Below, one piece after another: positions 27,141 through 35,380 of a DNA stretch of 64,000 bases. A model generated the notes under the pieces. That model did no database searches and was not told the origin of the DNA. It saw only the letters and a program-made list of their open reading frames with translations. The translations under genes were made by a program, and so were the position numbers. The DNA is from an uncultured Flavobacteriaceae bacterium (GTDB lineage Bacteria > Bacteroidota > Bacteroidia > Flavobacteriales > Flavobacteriaceae), in assembly GCA_943789365.1 (NCBI GenBank), contig CALSTV010000001.1, positions 2,852,001-2,916,000 of the forward strand. Direction: 5' to 3'. Numbering within the stretch: position 1 is the first letter of the stretch; every line of letters begins with the position of its first letter.

Positions 27141-27256
27141 GTCATCGTCAGCGTCAAAATCAAAAGTCAAAAGACGAAAGAGGCAGCAGGTAGCCGATAG
27201 CAGGTAGCAGGTTTCAAGTCAACGTCTGAGTTTAAGTCTGAGTCATCGTCAGTGTC
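27141..27256. repeat. Degenerate short-word repeat tract
   Basis: Noncoding tract of varied words: GTCATCGTCAGCGTCAAAATC, TCAAAAGTCAAAAG, GCAGGTAGCCGATAGCAGGTAGC and GTCTGAGTTTAAGTCTGAGTC. It runs up to the stop of the uracil-DNA-glycosylase-family gene. The GGTAGC words recur in the tract at 6225-6324 and the AGTC words in the tract at 55,082-55,155. Confidence 0.7.
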
Positions 27257-27827
27257 ACTTTAGAACCTGTGCTATGGTTTCTTTTAAATGCGGAAGAACT
27301 TCTTTTGGAAACCATTTGTTCTTGGCTTGCCATATATTGTTTCTAGGTGAGGGGTGGGGTAGCACAAAATAGTGGGGTAAATAGCTTTTATAATTTTGTA
27401 CGCGTTTTGTGAGTGTTTGTTTATTTGTTGTAGGTAGGTGATAATCTTGAGCATATTTTCCAATAAGTAGTATTAATTTTACTTGTTTCATTTCTTTAAG
27501 TAGCAGCTCGTGCCAAGCTGGAGCACATTCTTTTCTTGGCGGATTGTCTCCAGATTTCCCTCTTCCGGGATAACAAAAGCCCATAGGCATAATGCCGATT
27601 TTTTTTGAATCGTAAAAGTCTGCTTTTGAAATTCCCATCCATGTTCTCAAATTTTCACCACTTTTGTCGTTCCAAGCAATCCCAGTGTTATGAACGGCAA
27701 GTCCAGGAGCTTGTCCAATGATAATTATTTTACTTTCACTAGATAAGGATACAACAGGTCTGGGACCTAAGGGTAGATGGTTTGCGCAAAGGTGGCAGTT
27801 TTTTATATCGTGAAGTAGTTTGTCCAT
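27255..27827 (-). CDS. Uracil-DNA glycosylase family protein
   Basis: 190 residues, soluble. The N-terminus has a Cys pair (CHLC, residues 11-14). IIIIGQAPG (residues 34-42) and the C-terminal HPSPRNN motif are the two active-site blocks of the uracil-DNA glycosylase superfamily, and GFCYPG lies between them. It is expected to act on DNA bases, not glycans. It sits between two PUL transcription units, bounded by a terminator at 27,899-27,932 and a repeat tract, and has none of the PUL operators. It is best read as a resident or passenger gene unrelated to glycan use. The exact subfamily is uncertain. Confidence 0.8.
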   Translation of the reverse strand: MDKLLHDIKNCHLCANHLPLGPRPVVSLSSESKIIIIGQAPGLAVHNTGIAWNDKSGENLRTWMGISKADFYDSKKIGIMPMGFCYPGRGKSGDNPPRKECAPAWHELLLKEMKQVKLILLIGKYAQDYHLPTTNKQTLTKRVQNYKSYLPHYFVLPHPSPRNNIWQAKNKWFPKEVLPHLKETIAQVLK

Positions 27828-27898
27828 TGAAGGTTTGTTCGCTATTTATTTGTTTAAAATACAACAAAATATCCTAAAGTAAAATGTCATAGGTTTCA

Positions 27899-27932
27899 TA
27901 AAAAAGCCACCTATCGAAGTGGTAGGTGGCTT
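27899..27932 (-). terminator. Rho-independent terminator after the 997-residue beta-helix gene
   Basis: Arms aagccaccta (27904-27913) and taggtggctt (27923-27932) form a 10-bp stem, followed on the minus strand by a T run. It ends the single-gene transcript from promoter C. Confidence 0.88.
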
Positions 27933-27953
27933 ATGATTTGCTTTTGGTTTAAT

Positions 27954-30947
27954 TTATTTTCTAATGAGTGGTATGGTTTTAATTTCAGTACTACCAATGA
28001 GTCGGATATAATACATACCTGCCGGAACTTGCGAAAAGCTTGGTGAGAATGTAAGTTCTGAATTTCCTTCTGTGTTTTTACTAAGTACCAACCTACCATG
28101 CGTATCGTACATTTCGATTCTAGAGATAATAGGGGCTATTAATACGTGCAGTTCATTGTGAAAAGGATTTGGATATATTTTTGTTGTCACAATGGATTCT
28201 TCCACAACTTCTTCCTTGATTTTAGTAGCTTCTTTACTGCCGCTCTGAGTGGAATATGGGGTCCAGGACAAATCATCGAGGGCTATGGATTTGTTAGTGT
28301 TTGTAGGTGAGGCATTTTTAATTCCTAAAGTAAATGTGCCAGCAATGTTGATGTCTTCTACCGTGTAGGTATATATCTCTGAGCCTGTATGGGTAAAGGT
28401 ATCCACAACGTTTCCATTGACGAGTAGTTCTATGGTACGTTCAACACCGGTGTCCCATAAATCTTTACAAGTCACTGTGAAAGTGCCGATTCCTCCAGGG
28501 ATGTTTCCAGATTGTGCCCCTACTTTTCCAGAGCGCATATAAATATCTTTGGAACCATTTATATAGCCAGAAGTACTTTTGGAATTGAGTGTCCAAACAA
28601 AACCATTGTCTCCAGTATAAGTTTCTGTACTCCAGCCGGTAATGGTAGTGTTTTCAAAAGTTTCAGTGGCGCCAACAGCAATTTCACAACTGGCAGTAAG
28701 ACCGCCATCGGTGGTGCTGGCAGTTATGATGGCGATACCTGTAGAAATTCCCGTAACCAGTCCATTTGAACTTACGGTTACAATGGAGGTATCACTAGAA
28801 CTCCATGAAACCGAAGAGTCTGCTGCATAACTTGGGTATACTGTTTCATTTAACGTTGTGGTGTCACCAATTTGAAGCGACGCATTTGCGGGAATTTCTA
28901 CAGATGCTGGGTGAAATGGAGTGTAACTCGTCCATGTCAAATTGTCGAAAGCAACGGATTTATTGGAACCGGTAGGTGAGGCATTTTTGATAGCAAGGGT
29001 AAAGTCTCCTTCAATATCAATATTGTTTACATCAAAAGAATATATTTCGGTTCCACTATGTGTCATAGATCCTACAACCGAACCATTTATTATTAATTCT
29101 AAATTTCGATCTACACCAGAATCCCATAAGTTCTTACACTTAACAGAAAAAGAGGAAATTCCCCCTGAAATCGTTGCTGAGGTTGCCCCGGTTTTTCCAG
29201 ACTGGACATAGATGTTTTTTGAAGTGTCAATATAGCCTGAAGTACTTTTAGCTACCAAGGTCCAATCGATGTTGTTGTTACCTGTATAGGTTTCAGTAGA
29301 CCAACCGGTAATCGTCGTGTTTTCAAAAGTTTCTGTTCTTAAAGCAGATTCAATCCAAATTGGCAGTGCTCCTAATCTATGCGTCAATTGGGCTTCATAC
29401 AAAGAGGTTTCGTCAACATGAGTACCTGGAGATTCATTTTCTTGGTACTGTTTGTCGGTTCCTGAAATTGATTGCGAAGTGTCTTCTGAGATGGTAAAAC
29501 CGACCAAGCCAGAAACGATAGGAGGAATAATTTTAGCATAGGTATAATTGTTTCTCCAAAACTCAAAATTGGTATCTACATAGCCCTTTCCTTCGAAATT
29601 CCATAAGACTAAATGTCTAAGGTGATTCGGCTGATTGGATACGGAACCTCCATAATTCATGCCCAATCCACCTTTACAAGCATCAATTAAGTTGGCTCTT
29701 GGCTGGTTGGCATGAATTTCTGTTCCGCTGTTGCCATCTGTTGGCATTTCATTTCTCCAAAGTGTATTTCCAATGGAAGGACCGCTTACACCGCAACCGT
29801 GATGTATTCCTGTTGAATTGTCAGTGTTTAAACCAATCAAACAACCTGTAGACGCATTTGCGGAGATAAATGCATGTCCTGGATTTCCATAATAATTGTT
29901 TTGAATTGCTGAAGAATATCCGGTAAGTTTAAGTTGGGCTGCATTGCTCATTTGTGTAAAATAGACATTGCTAATCCAGCCATTTGCGACTTGATTGAAT
30001 TCAATGCCACTCCATCCTGAGTCTTGTTGCCAACCAGAATGATGTACAAAAGAAGTATCCATTCCCCCTTCGTAATTCAGGTCTTGTATGCCTACTTCTT
30101 CAATTACCGGAAAGGTTTCAAGATTCCAGTCATAGCTGCTGTCGATTGTTTTATGAATGGGTTCTACAAAAGTAATTGTATTGCCATTAATAGCTTCCAC
30201 TTTATGAATTTCCCAAGTTTTTACCTCAGCCGCAATGGAAGTATAGGACGCAACAACTGCATATGGAGCAAATTCTGCAGCAATTAAATTGGTGTCGTTG
30301 TCAGAAAGTTTGAGACGCACCCATTGTCCTACACTAATACCTGTTGTGCTAGCCACTTGTACATCATAGGTCTCTCTCGTAGCATTGGCAGTAATATTTG
30401 TAATATGTGTTCTGTTGGTGCTACTGGGTTTGAACTGGATAAGGTATGGACAGGTCCAATAGTTATTTGGGTTGGTAGGATTGGTATAGCTGGTTTGAAT
30501 AAGTGTTGTTCCACCAGCTCCAGAACCACTCCCTTTGAGTACAACATTGCTTTTGCTAATGCGTATGATTTCATCCACGTCGTCTGAAGTTTCGTTGATA
30601 TGAAATTCACCAGGTGGAAAGAATACAATTCCTCCAGATGGGTTGAGTTCTGCTGCGGCAATGGCGGCAAGAATAGCGTCCTTGTCAGAGTTGCCATCAT
30701 CTGCTACAGCACCATAAGCCGTATCGGTAACATTGTAGACCGTTTGGCTAAAGGAAGTAGGAAGCCCAATTTCGCCGTTGTGATATCCGGCATAACTGAA
30801 ATTTGGCAGAATGGGTTCTGTGCCACTTTCCAAAGAAGATACCCAGTTTTTTAACAGTTGACTGGGGTTGCTCTGCGCATAATTGCAGAAGCTGTGCAGC
30901 GTACAAACAATGAGTACAAACACAGGTAGTTTTTTGTAATTTATCAT
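27954..30947 (-). CDS. T9SS-secreted beta-helix protein with duplicated binding modules
   Basis: 997 residues: signal peptide (1-24), beta-helix (about 40-465) with the shared motif His302-His303 ... Asp309-Ser-Gly-Trp312, conserved cap (SLYEAQLTHRLGALPIWI), then a binding-like module (ETFENTTITGW to AFDNLTW), a bacterial Ig-like group 2 domain (SVSWSSSDTSIVTV), a second copy of the module (ETFENTTITGW to ALDDLSW), and a type IX sorting tail (IYPNPFHN). The two module copies are very alike, pointing to recent duplication, and the third copy is in 17356-19905. It has its own promoter (C) and terminator. It is probably the main surface-exposed enzyme or binder of the family. Activity is inferred. 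Confidence 0.82.
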   Translation of the reverse strand: MINYKKLPVFVLIVCTLHSFCNYAQSNPSQLLKNWVSSLESGTEPILPNFSYAGYHNGEIGLPTSFSQTVYNVTDTAYGAVADDGNSDKDAILAAIAAAELNPSGGIVFFPPGEFHINETSDDVDEIIRISKSNVVLKGSGSGAGGTTLIQTSYTNPTNPNNYWTCPYLIQFKPSSTNRTHITNITANATRETYDVQVASTTGISVGQWVRLKLSDNDTNLIAAEFAPYAVVASYTSIAAEVKTWEIHKVEAINGNTITFVEPIHKTIDSSYDWNLETFPVIEEVGIQDLNYEGGMDTSFVHHSGWQQDSGWSGIEFNQVANGWISNVYFTQMSNAAQLKLTGYSSAIQNNYYGNPGHAFISANASTGCLIGLNTDNSTGIHHGCGVSGPSIGNTLWRNEMPTDGNSGTEIHANQPRANLIDACKGGLGMNYGGSVSNQPNHLRHLVLWNFEGKGYVDTNFEFWRNNYTYAKIIPPIVSGLVGFTISEDTSQSISGTDKQYQENESPGTHVDETSLYEAQLTHRLGALPIWIESALRTETFENTTITGWSTETYTGNNNIDWTLVAKSTSGYIDTSKNIYVQSGKTGATSATISGGISSFSVKCKNLWDSGVDRNLELIINGSVVGSMTHSGTEIYSFDVNNIDIEGDFTLAIKNASPTGSNKSVAFDNLTWTSYTPFHPASVEIPANASLQIGDTTTLNETVYPSYAADSSVSWSSSDTSIVTVSSNGLVTGISTGIAIITASTTDGGLTASCEIAVGATETFENTTITGWSTETYTGDNGFVWTLNSKSTSGYINGSKDIYMRSGKVGAQSGNIPGGIGTFTVTCKDLWDTGVERTIELLVNGNVVDTFTHTGSEIYTYTVEDINIAGTFTLGIKNASPTNTNKSIALDDLSWTPYSTQSGSKEATKIKEEVVEESIVTTKIYPNPFHNELHVLIAPIISRIEMYDTHGRLVLSKNTEGNSELTFSPSFSQVPAGMYYIRLIGSTEIKTIPLIRK

Positions 30948-30989
30948 GTTATTTGGTTTTAAATGAATGGGTTAGATTCATTGGTTTCT

Positions 30990-31057
30990 CCAAATTTGAT
31001 AAATATAGGAAGTCCCTAATAGGGGGAAAATGTTCTAATAAGAGGGGGAGATTGTGT
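30990..31057 (-). promoter_or_regulatory. PUL promoter C: 22-bp C-rich direct repeat plus -7 box
   Basis: Minus strand: ACACAATCTCCCCCT (from 31057) and GAACATTTTCCCCCT (from 31035) are exact 22-bp-spaced direct repeats. After 22-23 bp comes CAAATTTG (30998-30991), a 7 of 8 match to the -7 consensus. A third G run at 31,075-31,079 may extend the array. The remaining bases to 31,214 show nothing else. Confidence 0.75.
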
Positions 31058-31214
31058 AAAAATGCTGGTTACTAAGGGGGTAACTGTTTGTCGTTTTTAT
31101 GTTCCAATTGTGAGCACATTTAAGGTATGCAAATAAACCATAATTGCTATGTGTTTTACCATGTCTAGTTCAACTAAAGTAGAGGTGTAAATAGAAAAGA
31201 AAAAGGATGTATAT

Positions 31215-32666
31215 TTACCAAGGTGTAGTGAAAAGATCTTGTGACGATATTGCAGTATTGCTAGGCAAAACCACTTTTCGTAGAAATTTACTGTCTTTGG
31301 TTTTTTTGCACCATTCGTATAAATGAGACCTGTAGATATCTAGTGTTTTTTGATGTCTTTTATCTTTTGCCAAGTTGTCCATTTCAAAGGGGTCTTTTTC
31401 GAGATCGAAAAGTTGTTCTTTGTTTTTACCCCAATTATAGAGCACATACTTATATTTTTTTGAAATGACAGCTCTTCCTATTGTTCCTAAAGCTTGCTTT
31501 CCTTCAAACTTTGTTTCTACAACCACAAAATCGCGCTTCGTTTCTTTTAGTTTACCTTCAAATAGCGACTTTAGACTTTCACCTGGCAGCGTTTCATTTA
31601 CAAGAACGTCGGCATAATCACAAATAGTAGGGTAAAGGTCTATACCGTTTGAAATTAATGCCGAGTTTGCTTTTTTTGATTTTTTAATTGTTCCGGGATA
31701 GCTCACAATAAAAGGAACTTTGGTTGTTTCCTGAAACAGTGCCGTTTTTTGATTCCATCCGTGAGCAGCATTTCCGTCTCCGTGATCTGAGGTGAATAGA
31801 ATAAGTGTGTTTTGTCGAATGCCTGCAGCATCGATTGCATCAATGATTTTTCCAATTTCGACATCTACTTTTTCAACCAGTTGATAGTACGCATAAAGGT
31901 ATTGTCTCCAATCTGCTTCAGAATAATGTGCTGTTGGATATACTTTTTTATTGGCTTCTTGCTCCCAAGTCAGTACTTCTGGAAAATCTTTTGATTTTTT
32001 AAAGTTTACGGGAAGTTGCGGTGTTTTTGCTAATTCTACTGCTGGAATATTTCCGTAGGGAAGGGGTTCATCTCGTGCCCATTCGCAAATGTTATGAGGG
32101 TTATCGAAAGAAACCACTAAAAAGAAAGGGTTTTCGGTTTTTTTCTTAGCGTTTATATATTCGATGCTTTTTTCAGCGAGTCCAATATCTCCCATTGGTG
32201 CAATAAATTCAAAGCCGTTTCCGGTCACCATACTGTGTTCATGTGCATGCCATTTTCCTCCATAGGCACAGTCATATCCGACATGACTTAGAACGTTTCC
32301 AATCACATGTTCTTTTTCTCCGGGGTTGAGATGATTGTCACCCTCTTTATTAGAGTTTACGCCTAAGTTATGTGGCATTTTTCCAGTAAACATACTCGAT
32401 CTGGATGGGGTACAAAGTGGAAAGGTAACATAGGCATTATCGAAACGTATACCACTTTTAGCAAGTTTATCTAGGTTGGGAGTTTTTACAGGGTGTTTTC
32501 CAACGAAACCTATAGCGTCGGCTTTGTGTTGATCGGTGAGGATAAGTACAATATTCGGACGTTCATTTTTTTGTGCAATTGTGTAATTTGGACTTAAAAA
32601 AGAAAGTAATACGAACGCGACAATACTCGTGTTTTGAATGTGCTTTAGCGCCAATTTAATATTCAT
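31215..32666 (-). CDS. Secreted sulfatase (S1 family), CTPSR type
   Basis: 483 residues with a signal segment (about 12-32). IVLILTDQHKADAIG gives the metal-binding Asp, and FPLCTPSRSSMFTG carries the formylglycine Cys85. GKWHAHEHS follows in place of the more usual GKWHLG, and FTSDHGDGNAAHG supplies the second metal block. The DQHKAD and SDHGD forms place it with the choline-sulfatase-like or N-acetyl-hexosamine-sulfate sulfatases rather than the classic arylsulfatases. It starts 5 bp after the PhoD-like stop, so the two are co-transcribed and probably coupled; it is the last gene of the susCD operon. Confidence 0.93.
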   Translation of the reverse strand: MNIKLALKHIQNTSIVAFVLLSFLSPNYTIAQKNERPNIVLILTDQHKADAIGFVGKHPVKTPNLDKLAKSGIRFDNAYVTFPLCTPSRSSMFTGKMPHNLGVNSNKEGDNHLNPGEKEHVIGNVLSHVGYDCAYGGKWHAHEHSMVTGNGFEFIAPMGDIGLAEKSIEYINAKKKTENPFFLVVSFDNPHNICEWARDEPLPYGNIPAVELAKTPQLPVNFKKSKDFPEVLTWEQEANKKVYPTAHYSEADWRQYLYAYYQLVEKVDVEIGKIIDAIDAAGIRQNTLILFTSDHGDGNAAHGWNQKTALFQETTKVPFIVSYPGTIKKSKKANSALISNGIDLYPTICDYADVLVNETLPGESLKSLFEGKLKETKRDFVVVETKFEGKQALGTIGRAVISKKYKYVLYNWGKNKEQLFDLEKDPFEMDNLAKDKRHQKTLDIYRSHLYEWCKKTKDSKFLRKVVLPSNTAISSQDLFTTPW

Positions 32667-32671
32667 ACTTA

Positions 32672-35278
32672 CTAAAATTTGATATGTAGTTCTTTTGTGT
32701 TGTTTTGCGAGGCAACGTTGTGCTTTATGAGTTGCTTTTGATCAGTGTCGGGGTCACTTACAACGATAGTGTATTTTCCATTTTTCAATACTTTAGGTTG
32801 AAACGAAGTATCTTTGAGTCGCAGTGTATATACAATTTCGTTCTCAAGCTCATCTATTATTTGCAACACAGGTTTCGACATTCCTGTAACATGAATGGTT
32901 GGTAAATAGGCTTTTGCATTTTTTCCAAAGTTATCTAGTTGATTTACAGTAATGGGCCAACCGTCGTATTGTTCAGTATCTCCTTCTGAAGGTTTTGATC
33001 CTCGAGGCCAGCATTCCAAAACGATATCTCTCGTTTGTTTGTGCATTTTTACAAGTCCATAACCCGCTGCTCTGTCGTAAAGTTTTGCAGGTTTTAAGCC
33101 TGTATATAATGGGTTTGAAATTGCTTGAACCGTAAATTTATTTCCAAATCCATCCTTAAAATCACCAGTGTATTTAGGTGCTTTCGTTGCTCTGTTTTTA
33201 CCAGGAGTTTGCGGATACCATCTTCTAGGCCAGTAGTTGGATATGGATGGAACGCAAAAAGCATAACCACTGTCGTTCCAATTATCTACTCCGTATTGAA
33301 TGGTACTCCCTAGGTGTTGGTCACCCGCTAGGTGAAATGCAAATCCTTTACGTATGGTTTTAACGGCTTTGTTTCTACCCGTTTGTGGCCATCCGTTCGA
33401 GTCTAAGTCACCTACGGGCTGATCGTCTGGCGGATAGTCTCCTTTTTTCACGATTCTCAAGGTTGGTACGACCACATCAGAAAGTGCTGCTTTGGGTAGG
33501 GTAGCGACGTTTGCAAAGATGGTTTGTGATAATACTATCTTCATTTCTGCACCGGCACTCCAGTCAGAAGCCCAATCTTCTAAAAATGTTAATTGACGTT
33601 CCCCTAGTAATTTTGCACCGGGAACATCGCCGTATTTCTCGATATTGAATTTCTTGTTTTCCGGCCAACCATTTACAATGCCTGCTTTTGGAAGTAGTGC
33701 TTTTGGTGCCGATTTAAATTTTCTGTCTTCCAAAATTGCAAAGCTCACTTTTCCGTAATTCATAGAGGTGTAGTATACACCAATTCCTTGTTTTACGGGG
33801 GTTGGGTCGTATGGATCGGGGAGGTGACTGGTTTGTGTACGTTCTACCATTTTAACCCATTCTGCTGGCATACGATAGCCACCACTGTCTTGAATGTGTT
33901 TTCTATGTCCGGTATTGATCAGTGTTTTTCTACCTCCTTCACCCCAAATATTTCCCATATAAACATCGTGGTCGTCGGTAATGCATACGGTTGGTCTGTC
34001 TTTTAACAAGTCACGATATGCCCATCCAAATAGATACCATTTTCTTAAATAATCAAGTTTTGAGGGGGCTAATGGTTCGAGTTGAATATAATATCCACCT
34101 ACTTCTTCATAAATCTGGTCTCCAGAGAAAAAGAGAACATCTGGGTTTTGATATTGTACTTCGTTAAAAATGTCTGAGTTTGGAAAACCCAAATCATTAT
34201 TACCTGTAAAACCGGCTATGACAAGTTCTTCTTTGTCAATTGGATTTTTTCTGAAAGTACCTTCCCAATAACAGTCCTTTGTTTTCTTATCTGCAATTTC
34301 AAGGTTGTAGACCAAACGGTATTGGATGTCTTTGGTGTCATTCCAATTTTCAAGCACAAAAGTTGCTGTTCGCGCATCTTTGTCGATAGGTGCTTCGCTA
34401 ATTTTTTTCCAGTTCCCTTGTTCTTTTATTTCTAAGCTAACTTTTTTTGTAGGGTGATCTACAGGCACCATTTGGGCGGTTAGTTTTACTTTTTTTCTAC
34501 TCATGGTATATTGAGAGAAAAGAATGGGACCGTAGTGTTGTTTGTCTTTTTTAACAACTTTGGTACCTTTGATACTCCAATCTTTAAACCAAACACTTTT
34601 TTGGTAGTTGCGTTCTGTAGATTCGCTGGCAAAATGACTAACGAGAACCAAATCGCCTATTAATTTTTCTGCAGCTATTTGTTTTTTTGAGATTTGGGAT
34701 AATAGTTTTCCAGTATCGCTGTCCAACAAAGACAGTTTAATAGTATAACTTCCATTTTCAGGAGCTAGTGTCACTTTTAGGTCTACGCTATTTTGAAGCG
34801 CTTGCATTACTGAATTGTTGCTATTATTTCTATTGGTTTGTTCAATAAATAAGGCTCCGTTAGTACCGACTCCCACATCGAGACCTTTTCCAAATACGGC
34901 ATGGTTTCTATAATCGTCGAATTCTCCTTGTGCGCCAATACAAAAACCAACCCAGCTGTTTTCTTTGTGTTTGTTTTTACCGAGTAGTCCAAGTGTCACT
35001 TGCATCTCTAAAGTACCTGATTGATTTCCAAGTTGACGAGTTAAATGGTGAATGTTTCTAAGTTCATTAGCGACCAAGCATTCGATTCTGTCGTTGTCAA
35101 CTTGCCAATCTTGTAATGGGTTTGCCCAATATTCGGGACCTATCCAGGTTCGTTTTTCAATGTCTGTAAAGTTACTTACAAAATAATCTGGTTTTTTGTT
35201 TTCTACACACTCAACCAAAGTGGCAACAGCCACAATAACTATAAAAAAGCTGGTGAATATTTTAATTTTTCTTTTCAT
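32672..35278 (-). CDS. PhoD-like metallophosphatase with N-terminal concanavalin-like domain
   Basis: 868 residues with a lipoprotein-like signal (VATLVEC, Cys at about 24). A beta-sandwich of LamG/concanavalin type covers about 35-240. The PhoD-type phosphatase core (about 340-760) shows GFTGNNDLGF, FFSGDQIYEE, ITDDHDVYMGN and LAGDQHLGS, the last three being metal-ligand blocks of alkaline phosphatase D enzymes. The usual DDHE is DDHD here. The binding-type N-domain and the position directly after SusD suggest that the target is the imported glycan rather than free phosphate: a phosphodiester, or possibly a sulfate ester given the abundance of sulfatases. Function is inferred; the fold assignment is good. 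Confidence 0.82.
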   Translation of the reverse strand: MKRKIKIFTSFFIVIVAVATLVECVENKKPDYFVSNFTDIEKRTWIGPEYWANPLQDWQVDNDRIECLVANELRNIHHLTRQLGNQSGTLEMQVTLGLLGKNKHKENSWVGFCIGAQGEFDDYRNHAVFGKGLDVGVGTNGALFIEQTNRNNSNNSVMQALQNSVDLKVTLAPENGSYTIKLSLLDSDTGKLLSQISKKQIAAEKLIGDLVLVSHFASESTERNYQKSVWFKDWSIKGTKVVKKDKQHYGPILFSQYTMSRKKVKLTAQMVPVDHPTKKVSLEIKEQGNWKKISEAPIDKDARTATFVLENWNDTKDIQYRLVYNLEIADKKTKDCYWEGTFRKNPIDKEELVIAGFTGNNDLGFPNSDIFNEVQYQNPDVLFFSGDQIYEEVGGYYIQLEPLAPSKLDYLRKWYLFGWAYRDLLKDRPTVCITDDHDVYMGNIWGEGGRKTLINTGHRKHIQDSGGYRMPAEWVKMVERTQTSHLPDPYDPTPVKQGIGVYYTSMNYGKVSFAILEDRKFKSAPKALLPKAGIVNGWPENKKFNIEKYGDVPGAKLLGERQLTFLEDWASDWSAGAEMKIVLSQTIFANVATLPKAALSDVVVPTLRIVKKGDYPPDDQPVGDLDSNGWPQTGRNKAVKTIRKGFAFHLAGDQHLGSTIQYGVDNWNDSGYAFCVPSISNYWPRRWYPQTPGKNRATKAPKYTGDFKDGFGNKFTVQAISNPLYTGLKPAKLYDRAAGYGLVKMHKQTRDIVLECWPRGSKPSEGDTEQYDGWPITVNQLDNFGKNAKAYLPTIHVTGMSKPVLQIIDELENEIVYTLRLKDTSFQPKVLKNGKYTIVVSDPDTDQKQLIKHNVASQNNTKELHIKF

Positions 35279-35320
35279 ATTAAAGTATTTGAGTAGTGTT
35301 TCTAATGGTTTATATAAACT

Positions 35321-35358
35321 TTAAAGTGCTTCTTTTCAGGGAAGCACTTTAATTTTTT
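35321..35358. terminator. Intercistronic hairpin between SusD and the PhoD-like gene
   Basis: A perfect 12-bp stem, ttaaagtgcttc (35321-35332) with gaagcactttaa (35341-35352), and an 8-nt loop. The T run lies on the plus-strand side; in the operon direction the flank is AAAGTTT. It likely acts as a partial terminator or 3' stabiliser, leaving more SusC/SusD message than downstream enzyme message. Confidence 0.75.
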
Positions 35359-35380
35359 CATTAAAGAAATTTTGTTGTTG

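Noticed and set aside
27255-27827. Uracil-DNA-glycosylase-family gene as part of the polysaccharide system
   Set aside because: It is separated by a terminator and a repeat tract, has no shared operator, and its motifs are those of DNA repair enzymes.
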